This document shows, one piece after another, positions 17,981 to 26,200 of a DNA stretch of 64,000 nucleotides (the stretch's first letter is position 1; the number at the start of each line of letters is the position of its first letter). Under the pieces are notes generated by a model, which saw only the letters and a program-made list of their open reading frames with translations, did no database searches and was not told where the DNA came from. The DNA is from a bacterium. Lineage in GTDB: Bacteria > UBP14 > UBA6098 > JAFGQG01. Both the position numbers and the translations under genes were made by a program. The stretch is taken from assembly GCA_016935765.1 (NCBI GenBank), contig JAFGQG010000066.1, positions 16,130-80,129 of the forward strand. The letters run 5' to 3'.

Positions 17981-19057
17981 ATGATAAAATCAAAAGTTGC
18001 AGTACTTAAAACAAAACCAGGTACAGTAGTAGAGGATTACAGCAGACTACTTGATCTATTGGATTATACGAAAGTGTTGTCTCCGGAAAGTGATACACTG
18101 CTTAAGCTGAACTTATCCTGGACAAAATACTATCCTGCTTGCTCAAGCCAACCCTGGCAAGTACATGGTGTCATTAGGAAGCTTCTGAAAGATGGTTTTG
18201 CAGCAGACCGGCTCCTTGCTGTAGAGAATAAAACAGTGGTTACGGACCCGATGAAAGGGGCTAGGAATAATAAGTGGTTGCCGATTTTGCAGAGATATGA
18301 GGTCAAGTATATTCCACTTCCGGGTGTTAATTGGATAAAGTATGATTTCAAATCCAAATTGACCATTTTACCAAAGATTTTCCCGGAAGGGATAGTAATC
18401 CCTGAAATGTTTATAGGAAAGAACATTATACATTTTCCTACAGTAAAGACACACGGGCACAGTACTACTACAGGTTCAATAAAGAATTCATTTGGAGGTT
18501 TACTCAGGGAGGTCAGGCATTACTGTCATAAGTATATACATGAGACCCTATTGGATTTAATGATAATTCAAAAAGAAATACACCCGGTTGTATTTGCCGT
18601 TATGGACGGAACGGTGGCTGGGGATGGTGCCGGACCAAGGACTATGGAACCTAAAGTTAAAAACTATATACTAGCCAGTTTTGACCAGGTAGCTATCGAT
18701 GCGGTTGCGGCGAAAATGATGGGTTTCAATCCCATGAACATAGGATATATAAGAATGTGTCATGACCGGAAATTAGGTGTTGGTGATCCATCAGAAATTG
18801 GAATTGTCGGTGAGGATATTTCTAATGTTAATTTCGGGTTTAAAACGAAAAGGAGCTTTGTAATATGGGGTGACCAAATGTTAAGAAAAGGATGCCTTAA
18901 ATTCCTTGAAAAAGCAGCGTTGCATTCACCGTTGGTGTTCTGGGCTCCCCTTGCTTCTAACATATATCATGACTTTATATGGTATCCGATTATTGGATAT
19001 CCTAAGATTGAAAAATTCTTTGACACCGAATGGGGTAAGTTGTTTTTAAAGTATTGA
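17981..19057 (+). CDS. DUF362 domain-containing protein
   Basis: A 358-residue protein of the DUF362 family, recognised from KLNLSWTKYYPACSSQP near residue 47, a central FPTVKTHGHSTTTGSIKNSFGG segment, VMDGTVAGDGAGPRTMEPK, and DQVAIDAVAAKMMGFNP. DUF362 proteins are often fused to ferredoxin domains and some are tied to cofactor or membrane chemistry, but no activity is established for stand-alone members. There is no signal peptide; a hydrophobic patch near residues 305-325 (ALHSPLVFWAPLASN) could touch the membrane. It starts 13 bases after the prenyltransferase and ends 25 bases before the mannosyltransferase-like gene, so a role in making or handling the polyprenyl-linked sugar is a reasonable inference. 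Confidence 0.82.
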   Translation: MIKSKVAVLKTKPGTVVEDYSRLLDLLDYTKVLSPESDTLLKLNLSWTKYYPACSSQPWQVHGVIRKLLKDGFAADRLLAVENKTVVTDPMKGARNNKWLPILQRYEVKYIPLPGVNWIKYDFKSKLTILPKIFPEGIVIPEMFIGKNIIHFPTVKTHGHSTTTGSIKNSFGGLLREVRHYCHKYIHETLLDLMIIQKEIHPVVFAVMDGTVAGDGAGPRTMEPKVKNYILASFDQVAIDAVAAKMMGFNPMNIGYIRMCHDRKLGVGDPSEIGIVGEDISNVNFGFKTKRSFVIWGDQMLRKGCLKFLEKAALHSPLVFWAPLASNIYHDFIWYPIIGYPKIEKFFDTEWGKLFLKY

Positions 19058-19082
19058 ACCAAGGATAATTCAAAGGATAAAC

Positions 19083-19796
19083 ATGAGAGTTCTTGTTATT
19101 ATGCCTACCTATAACGAAGCGGAGAATCTGGAGTCAATTGCTAGCGTGGTTCTTGAAAAGGATCAGAATATCGATTTACTCATTGTGGATGATGGGTCTC
19201 CGGATGGCACTGGTGATATTGCTGATACGCTGGCTGAAAAAAACCAGAGGATCAAAGTAATTCACAGGGAAGGAAAACTAGGTTTGGGTTCAGCTTACGT
19301 TACAGGATTTAAATACGCTCTTAAGAATGAATATGATCGAGTAATTGAAATGGATGCCGATTTTTCACATAATCCTGAATATTTGCCAGAGATGATCAGA
19401 CTGTCAAAGGAATACGATGTGATTATTGGTTCGAGGTATATCAATGGGGTCAATGTTGTTAATTGGCCAATGAAGCGTCTTCTGTTGAGCTTTTATGCAA
19501 ACGTGTATTCGAGAATTGTAACGGGGCTTCCCGTAAAGGATTGTACCGCTGGTTTTCAGTGTTTCAGGAAAGAAGTGCTCTCCAGTATTGATCTCGATAA
19601 AATCAGGTCGGACGGATACTCTTTTCAGATCGAAATGAAATATAAAAGCTGGAAAAAAGGATTTAAATTACGTGAATTCCCAATTGTGTTTGCGGATAGA
19701 GAAAAAGGGCAGTCGAAAATGTCCAGGAAAATAGTAAGGGAAGCAATTTTGATGGTCTGGCGATTACGTCTTATGAGTATTTTGGGTAAAATCTAG
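19083..19796 (+). CDS. Polyprenyl-phosphate mannosyltransferase-like family 2 glycosyltransferase
   Basis: A 237-residue GT2 enzyme without membrane helices, closest in motif to dolichyl/polyprenol-phosphate beta-mannosyl synthases (DPM1, Ppm1). It begins VLVIMPTYNEAENLESI, has the nucleotide-binding LIVDDGSPDGTGDIAD, the metal motif MDADFSHNPEYLPEM, IIGSRYINGV, the acceptor region DCTAGFQCFRKEVL, and a C-terminal RLRLMSIL typical of the family. It would transfer mannose (or a related hexose) from a GDP- or UDP-sugar to a lipid phosphate at the inner membrane. It closes the ugd-prenyltransferase-DUF362 group. The gene converges on DUF1858 with only 19 bases between stops and no clear terminator hairpin. 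Confidence 0.9.
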   Translation: MRVLVIMPTYNEAENLESIASVVLEKDQNIDLLIVDDGSPDGTGDIADTLAEKNQRIKVIHREGKLGLGSAYVTGFKYALKNEYDRVIEMDADFSHNPEYLPEMIRLSKEYDVIIGSRYINGVNVVNWPMKRLLLSFYANVYSRIVTGLPVKDCTAGFQCFRKEVLSSIDLDKIRSDGYSFQIEMKYKSWKKGFKLREFPIVFADREKGQSKMSRKIVREAILMVWRLRLMSILGKI

Positions 19797-19815
19797 CCAG
19801 CGGGGGATTTCCATA

Positions 19816-20019
19816 CTATTCAATTGATGCTTTCCTTAAAGCATTAATAAAATCGTTGACATCCACCCCATGCTCATCGCATATTTCTTCAATAGTACCC
19901 CATACAGGTTCTCCACATTGGATACAGGGAAGCTTGTATCTAATAAATATGCGGCTGGTTTCCGGGTGAAATTCTAAAAGCTTCTCAACAGTCCATTCTT
20001 TGGTTATTTCTGGTTTCAT
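19816..20019 (-). CDS. DUF1858 domain redox protein
   Basis: A 67-residue single-domain protein matching DUF1858, the domain also found in hybrid-cluster-protein-associated disulfide proteins. The core is TVEKLLEFHPETSRIFIRYKLPC followed by a redox-type Cys-Ile-Gln-Cys-Gly motif (the pair at residues 32 and 35), then GTIEEICDEHGVDVNDFINAL. The two cysteines could form a disulfide or take up a persulfide. It begins two bases after the stop of the OsmC-family gene, so the two are co-translated; both are thiol-based, suggesting a shared job in peroxide, sulfur or nitrosative stress. That function is inference. AAACCAGAAAT at the start is part of the coding sequence, and the ribosome site lies within the osmC end. 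Confidence 0.88.
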   Translation of the reverse strand: MKPEITKEWTVEKLLEFHPETSRIFIRYKLPCIQCGEPVWGTIEEICDEHGVDVNDFINALRKASIE

Positions 20020-20021
20020 TA

Positions 20022-20438
20022 TTATGGCTCCACGATATTATATGAAAAGGTTATTGGGCAAGCTTTTCTGAGCATAGCCGAAACCCCGCAATACCTATCC
20101 TGTGATAAGTTAATGGCTTTCAATAACTTGTCCTCAGGTACATTTTCTCCAGTTATCGTATATGTTATGTGTATTTTCGTTAAGACTTTTGGGTGTTCGT
20201 CCGCAACCTCAGCTTCTGCGGCTACTTTGAAATTTGAAAAACTTACTCTCATTTTATAGAGAATACTTACAACGTCCATTCCAGTACAAGTTGTCAAGCT
20301 GTGTAATAGTAACTCTTTTGGCCGTGGTGCTGTATCATGACCGCCTACATCCTTGTAGGCGTCAGTTAGTATGGCGTGTCCGGAGTCACCCAGGACAGTA
20401 AATTGCAAACCCTCAACTAAAGTTGCTGTTGCTTTCAT
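20022..20438 (-). CDS. OsmC family peroxiredoxin-like protein
   Basis: A 138-residue OsmC/Ohr fold protein. I start at ATG 20438, which has GGAGGT six bases upstream; an upstream in-frame start at 20513 adds 25 residues with no ribosome site. The two active-site cysteines are in LLHSLTTCTGMDVVSIL and SQDRYCGVSAMLRKACP, the usual spacing for OsmC. OsmC proteins reduce organic hydroperoxides using a thiol donor; this YhfA-like subgroup (LGDSGHAILTDAYKDVGGHD) is less well studied. The DUF1858 protein encoded two bases downstream could supply reducing power. Transcription diverges from the outer-membrane barrel gene across a 343-base A+T-rich gap. Confidence 0.9.
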   Translation of the reverse strand: MKATATLVEGLQFTVLGDSGHAILTDAYKDVGGHDTAPRPKELLLHSLTTCTGMDVVSILYKMRVSFSNFKVAAEAEVADEHPKVLTKIHITYTITGENVPEDKLLKAINLSQDRYCGVSAMLRKACPITFSYNIVEP

Positions 20439-20681
20439 AAATCTACCTCCATAATATAGTATTCGTTTTAAAGTAACGATTTGTGAAAATAACATAGATG
20501 ATTTGTTTGTCAAGGGTATTTTAGCCTATATTTCCCATATAAACAAAGAGGTTGAGTATATGTTTTAGTATTGTTAAAATATATGTGTTTCTTTAACATA
20601 AAAAATACTGACTAAGCAAACAAATTATTACTATATTTTTCAATTATCCGGTAAATTTTGTTATATATTGTAATTTTTTTC

Positions 20682-20709
20682 TTGACAAATCTCGAAATCT
20701 ATTTATAAT
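20682..20709 (+). promoter_or_regulatory. Sigma-70 type promoter for the outer-membrane barrel gene
   Basis: A perfect TTGACA at 20682-20687 and a perfect TATAAT at 20704-20709 are separated by 16 bases. They lie 72 bases before the ATG at 20782. The leader between them ends in GGGAGGAAG, a strong ribosome site. The rest of the 343-base gap (20439-20781) is A+T-rich with T tracts and must also hold the divergent promoter for the OsmC/DUF1858 pair, which I could not pin down. This is the best promoter match in the window and suggests the barrel is abundant. Confidence 0.75.
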
Positions 20710-20781
20710 AAAAGAAATAATTTCATTTATGGACTTTGTAAAGAAATTAAAATGTGAAAACATCAACACGGGAGGAAGACA

Positions 20782-21933
20782 ATGAGAAAAGTGCTGTTAG
20801 TCTGTTTTATGGTGTTGCTTCTAACGGGAGGATTGTTTGCGAATGACGCTCGCTTGCTGGGGTTAGGCAGCCCCAGGCCCTATGTTAAAGACTACTACGA
20901 TATGTTCTATAATCCAGCAGTTGTAGCTGCTTACTCTGATCTGGCATACGTTGAATTCGGCACTCCAGGCGGAATGAGTCAATATGGCGGTGTGAATTAC
21001 GAAGTAATCGAGAACCTGGTCATTGGCGTTGCAGTAAATAGAAAATATGGTGAGATCTTTGATATGCTCGATATTGCCGGCGCGAGTGGAATCCCAACGC
21101 CTCTTAACGGTCTCGATATAATGGGTGCTTATAACCTCGGTAATGTTAAACTTGGAATGGGCTTCTACACAATAGGTGCAAAGGCAACATCAAAAGTGGG
21201 TGATGACGAGAGTACCGCAAAGGCAGGAAATACTGGTATTAACTTCGGAGCTTGCCTTAATATGGGTGAAACTGTTGTTTCTGCTGCTGCAAATATCAGA
21301 ATGAATAAGTTCAAAACTGAAGATGCAAGCGATAATGTACATGAGAGTACAGGTGGAATGGGCATGGGTTTCAGTGGCCGGGCCTTTATCCCTATTACAA
21401 GTAAACTAAAAGCCGTACCAGCCCTCTGGTTCCGTAACCATAGTTTCGGTGAAGAATATAGTAATGGAACCTCCTCAGAGATCGGTGATTACTCGACAAT
21501 GGTATTAGGTGTAGGTATCGGTGGAAATTATGAACTCGATAACACGCTTTTAGTAATGTCCGCATCCTTTATAATGGATAATTGCACGAACGAAAGAACC
21601 GAGGGTGTTAAAGTAACTGAATCTGATATGTATTTCCCAGCTTTGAACCTTGGAGTTGAACATAACTTCTGGAAAGGCGTAACCGGAAGGTTTGGATTAA
21701 GAAAGAATATTGGGTCTAACAAAGTAAAAACTGAACCCGATGAGGGTGATGAATCTGAAAGTACAAGTACCCTTGGAACATCTACAGTTGCATCTGTTGG
21801 TCTCGGTTTCGTCTTTGGTAATTTTTCACTGGACTGGTTTATGAGTTCTTCAATTCTCTTTAATGGACCTTATCTTTTTACTGGGAGTGCATCAGCATTT
21901 TCATCTAATGTTACCGCAACTTATGATTGGTGA
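20782..21933 (+). CDS. Outer-membrane beta-barrel protein
   Basis: A 383-residue exported protein with a signal peptide (MRKVLLVCFMVLLLTGGLFAN). After it comes a phrase typical of PorV/TraF-like barrels, LLGLGSPRPYVKDYYDMFYNPAVVAAYSD. The remainder is made of alternating polar and hydrophobic strands with glycine and aromatic residues (GMGFSGRAFIPI, VGLGFVFGNFSLDW) and ends in an aromatic residue (ATYDW), as outer-membrane barrels do for BAM recognition. Probably a small-molecule pore or structural protein; substrate unknown. It is monocistronic: strong TTGACA/TATAAT promoter upstream and a perfect hairpin terminator about 35 bases after the stop. Confidence 0.82.
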   Translation: MRKVLLVCFMVLLLTGGLFANDARLLGLGSPRPYVKDYYDMFYNPAVVAAYSDLAYVEFGTPGGMSQYGGVNYEVIENLVIGVAVNRKYGEIFDMLDIAGASGIPTPLNGLDIMGAYNLGNVKLGMGFYTIGAKATSKVGDDESTAKAGNTGINFGACLNMGETVVSAAANIRMNKFKTEDASDNVHESTGGMGMGFSGRAFIPITSKLKAVPALWFRNHSFGEEYSNGTSSEIGDYSTMVLGVGIGGNYELDNTLLVMSASFIMDNCTNERTEGVKVTESDMYFPALNLGVEHNFWKGVTGRFGLRKNIGSNKVKTEPDEGDESESTSTLGTSTVASVGLGFVFGNFSLDWFMSSSILFNGPYLFTGSASAFSSNVTATYDW

Positions 21934-21967
21934 ACCCTTCTTTATTAATTATATATAACCCTTCATC

Positions 21968-22005
21968 AAATGGGAATTGCTGCCCTAGCAATTCCCATTT
22001 TTTTT
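21968..22005 (+). terminator. Rho-independent terminator of the barrel gene
   Basis: Perfect 14-base stem (arms 21968-21981 and 21987-22000) with a five-base GCCCT loop. The right arm runs into a continuous T tract ending at 22005. It separates the barrel gene from hemW, whose start is only 33 bases further. Confidence 0.92.
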
Positions 22006-22037
22006 GTTCAATTAACATGTTTTAACAATAAAAAAAA

Positions 22038-23216
22038 ATGAAAGAATACCCTGAGAAAAAAGAGCTAGGATTGTATATACACATTCCATTCTGTGAAAGA
22101 AAATGCAGATACTGCTCATTCTATTCGATCCCCTATGATGAGCGATTGGTTTTAGAATATTGTGACTCCATTGTAGAAGAAATACGTTTACACAAGAATA
22201 CTATCAAGAAATACAAATTAATCTCTTTATACATTGGTGGGGGTACTCCCTCAGTTATCCCTTTGAATATTTTAACAGAGTTTATAGTCAGAATTAAAAA
22301 AAATATCAACATATTGAACAAATCGGAGTTTACTATTGAAGTTAATCCTAATACATTGACTGAAAGAAAAATTAAAACATACCGGGAACTCGGTGTTAAC
22401 AGGATCAGCGTAGGTGTGCAAAGTTTTAATGATACTGAACTAAAGTTTCTTGGCAGAATTCATACGGCATCGCAAGCTGTGGATTGTTTGAAAAGGTTAA
22501 TTAAATCAGGAATTGACAACGTATCAATTGATTTGATCTATGGTATACCAGAACAAAAGCTTGAGAATTGGGCTAATACTATACGGGAAGCGATTTCATA
22601 TAATGTAAAACATATATCGGTTTATAATCTAAGTTATGACAAAGGAACCAAGTTATTTGAAGATCTAACGAAAAACAAGTTTAAGAAAGTAAATTTCATA
22701 AAAGAAGAATTCATGTTTTTCTTTATGCTTGCTTTCTTTAAAGAAAAGGGATTTCTTCATTATGAAATATCATCCTTAGCAAAAAGTGAAAAATACAGGT
22801 CAAAACATAACTTGAATTATTGGCAAGACGGGGAGTATCTTGGATTTGGCGCGTCAGCTCATTCTTATTTAATTGACAACAAAAATTGTCACCAGCGCTG
22901 GGGGAACATAAGTAACGTGGATAAATATATTGATAGAATAAAAAATAATGAGTCACCAAAATGCTTTGCGGAAACATTGAATAATGATGAATTATTAAGA
23001 GAATATCTGATGTTAAGACTTAGATTAATAGAGGGTTTTTCTTTGAGGGAATTTGATAGGATATTCGGTGCAGAGATTAAACGTAAACTAATAAGTAAGC
23101 TTGATTTTTTTATTGACAATTGTCTTCTTCAAGAAAGCGGGGGGATGTTGAGCATTCCAAATAACAGGTTGTTCGTTTCAAATGAAATAATTGCGTTATT
23201 ATTATCCAAGTTATAA
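22038..23216 (+). CDS. hemW: Radical SAM heme chaperone
   Basis: A 392-residue HemW. The radical SAM cysteines are Cys19, Cys23 and Cys26 in HIPFCERKCRYCSFYS, followed by YIGGGTPSV, FTIEVNPNTLT, RISVGVQSFND and SIDLIYGIPEQ. The HNLNYWQDGEYLGFGASAHS block marks HemW or coproporphyrinogen oxidase relatives, and the C-terminal HTH-like domain (LREYLMLRLRLIEGFSLREFDRIFG) marks HemW, which transfers heme to target enzymes rather than oxidising coproporphyrinogen. The start is odd: there is no Shine-Dalgarno motif, only an A-rich leader, directly after the terminator of the preceding gene. No heme synthesis genes are nearby. Its stop touches a bidirectional terminator. Confidence 0.92.
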   Translation: MKEYPEKKELGLYIHIPFCERKCRYCSFYSIPYDERLVLEYCDSIVEEIRLHKNTIKKYKLISLYIGGGTPSVIPLNILTEFIVRIKKNINILNKSEFTIEVNPNTLTERKIKTYRELGVNRISVGVQSFNDTELKFLGRIHTASQAVDCLKRLIKSGIDNVSIDLIYGIPEQKLENWANTIREAISYNVKHISVYNLSYDKGTKLFEDLTKNKFKKVNFIKEEFMFFFMLAFFKEKGFLHYEISSLAKSEKYRSKHNLNYWQDGEYLGFGASAHSYLIDNKNCHQRWGNISNVDKYIDRIKNNESPKCFAETLNNDELLREYLMLRLRLIEGFSLREFDRIFGAEIKRKLISKLDFFIDNCLLQESGGMLSIPNNRLFVSNEIIALLLSKL

Positions 23217-23250
23217 AAAAAGCCCTCTTCAGGATAGAAGAGGGCTTTTT
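23217..23250. terminator. Bidirectional terminator between hemW and the Ig-repeat gene
   Basis: A perfect 14-base stem (arms 23217-23230 and 23237-23250; core GCCCTCTTC/GAAGAGGGC) with a six-base loop. It is flanked by A on the left and T on the right, so it can stop transcription of hemW (plus) and of the converging gene ending at 23274 (minus). Confidence 0.92.
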
Positions 23251-23273
23251 CATTTCCTTATATGAATTGATGT

Positions 23274-26200
23274 TTATTTCATCAATATCATTTTCTTAAC
23301 GAAGTTAGTCTTGCTGGTTTCAAGCCTGTAGAAGTAAACGCCAGTATGTACTGGATCACCATTGTCATTTTTGCCATTCCATGTAATGGTCTTGGTACCG
23401 GGAGTCTGAATCCCATCAACAAGAGTGGTAACTTTATGTCCGAGAATATTGTGGATTTCCAGTTTAACACGGCTTTCTTCAGGAACGTCATAGCTAATGG
23501 TAGTGGTCGCGTTGAATGGGTTAGGAACATTTTGGTAAAGTGCGTAATCAGCAGGAACATTGGGGGAGGCGCTTACTAATTTAAGCATGTAAGAACCTGG
23601 TAGCAATTCGGTTTCAGTGCCATTAGTAAGATCAATAATGTTTGAATTGTTTTCGAGAGTGAGTGTTTGACCTTCAAGTTCCAGTTTATCAGTGCTAATT
23701 GTAACTACGTCATTTGCGTTTACGTTAAGAATCCAGCAGTTATCTTCCATTCCTCTAATGTCTGTGGTCAGCCTTCCGATTTCGGTATCGACAAGGTATG
23801 CGTCGAGTTGAGCGTTAGGAGTAGCAGGAGGGGTACCAATGTCTATACCGGCATCATAGGCAGCGGATGCATTATCATCTCTGCCGATAGTCAATGTAGC
23901 GCTGTTATCACCTGACGTAAGGGTAATTGTGTGAGTCCATTCTATTTCTTCTTCAGGCAGTTTTTTCACTATAGGAGGAAGTGGTCCGAAGCCGGCGTCG
24001 AGGGTCATTTCACAAAGTGGCCATGGTGCAGGCACTCTGGCATATACGAAGTAGCCCATACCAGCCTTGACCGCGGTAGCGAGCGTGTAGGTTCTGAGAA
24101 CAGCGTCATAGCCGAACAGCAGGTAGTCATAAACGCATCCAGCAGGATTTTCAACACGTGTTGAGAAATCTATGCCACCGAAGTTGTAGATGCCACCAAA
24201 GGTGTTCCATCCGGTTATAAGGTCGATTACGATATTAGTGACCGGTGTTCCTGGTACAGTGATATAAACAGGGTCTGGATCAGGATTAAGCACGAAATAT
24301 GCATGACCGGGTTCGATGGCAAATGGTGAGACATACCCGTCGGGAGTAAATTCGAACACGAGGTCTGGATCGGGGAATATAGCCCCTGGAGCTGCATCGA
24401 AAGGAATGACCGGTATTGATACGAAGTTCCAGCCTTCGTACAGAATGATCATAGTCATCGATACTCCTATATCGATTATCTCGTCCATATCGAACGCGAA
24501 ACGGTCGATCTCTCTCATATCCAAATAACCATTGATTACGAAGCTGTATCCATTGGGAAGTGTTGCTGGATCCCACAACATTACTCCCATATTGCCGCTT
24601 GTCCAAACTTCCCATAGCGGATCCATATCAGTTAAGTTTCTGAGGTCTTGCAGCAGTTTCCTTCCATCAAGCACGAATGTGGGTAGTATAGCCGCGGGAA
24701 CTTCAACGTCAATGCCGAAGTCATAGGCTGCTGTGGCTTCCAGGTTAGCTCCCATTGTGAGAACCTGGCGCAAGGTATCGATGACCATTACGCCGAGTGT
24801 ATCATAAGTAGTATCATACATCTCGAAAACCAACTCGACTTCCCAGCCCGGATTGATGAAGAAACTGAAGGTATAGTCGAGAAAATTAGGATCGGGGCAA
24901 GCAAAGCCTACGCCATCACCAACAACTACGTTCACCCATACTTCAACGCCACCAACAAATAAGCCAGCAAATGGAGCGGTGTCGAGGTACATAGTGCCAT
25001 CATCCCATGTAACTTGAGGATCAGCAGCATCGAAGTTGAACGTATCAGCGCCAATGATAACCATGACGGCTACAGTTGTCCAATCGATCCCGGAAGCGTC
25101 ATCAAGAGCAATTTCAATTTCATCGAGGAAATATGCGACATCGCCGTCAGCAGGAGGAACAGTGTAGGCAACTGCAGGTGGAGTAAGATCAACATAGAAA
25201 TAGGCGATGAGCGGACTATCAGTAATGAGGTTGCCCAGGACATCAGCAACTTGAACAACGCTATAGTGAACGATTTCTCCATCCATAAATGGAGTTGAAG
25301 GTGTGAATATAAGATTACCGGTACCTGGATCATAGTCGAGTTCCGGGGAATCGATATCATAGAGATGTCCCTGGCAAATGAACAATATGGATGAAAGGTC
25401 GATGTCGTTCAGATCAAAAAGCTGGACAACAATCTGCTGAAAAGCGCAGGCAGAATAGGTGGCATAACCAGGTTCTACTATACTGGGGTTCGGTGGTGAA
25501 CCGTCAATTGTAAATGTCCAGCAGAACGGTGCATCAACAAATGGATTTGAATGGATGGTGCATTGGTAATCAGGATCATCATAAGCCCACATCAAACAAG
25601 CCTCGATAACCTGACCATCTTCAAATGGTACGCCGATAAGGTCGCCATGAAAGACCATCTGATCACCCCAGCCATAATCAATAAGTTCGACTGCCGGGTA
25701 GTCCCCATAAGCTGAATAATTGATGCCATCGACTCTCAGATTTGTCAGTGTATTATCTATATCACCGCAAATCTCATCGACGATATCGATGGAAATTTCA
25801 GGGTAAGGTCCCTTGGCATATCCGCCATCGGGCGGCATTGGGTTTACCGGGTAAGGACCAGAAAGGTCAACTATATAAGACCATTCTATTGGAGAATGTT
25901 CTAAAGGATTTCCGAGAAGGTCCTCGGCAGCCCATAGAACGATATTAACTTCCTGACCATCAAAGTAAGGTGGTAGGGCTCCAAGAGATGGATCGAAGAA
26001 TACTTCATTATCAACCACATAGAGTTCAGGATCAGCGGCAGTATAGGGGACACCTTCAACTTCCAGAATAATAGAGTTAGGTTGAATGTCATCTGGGTCC
26101 TGAAGATAGAAATGGATTATTTGCTGAGAACATGCGGAATAAGTGTTATGCTGTGGATAGTCCATTTCAAAAAATGGTCCATTTGTTACGTAGAACTGCC

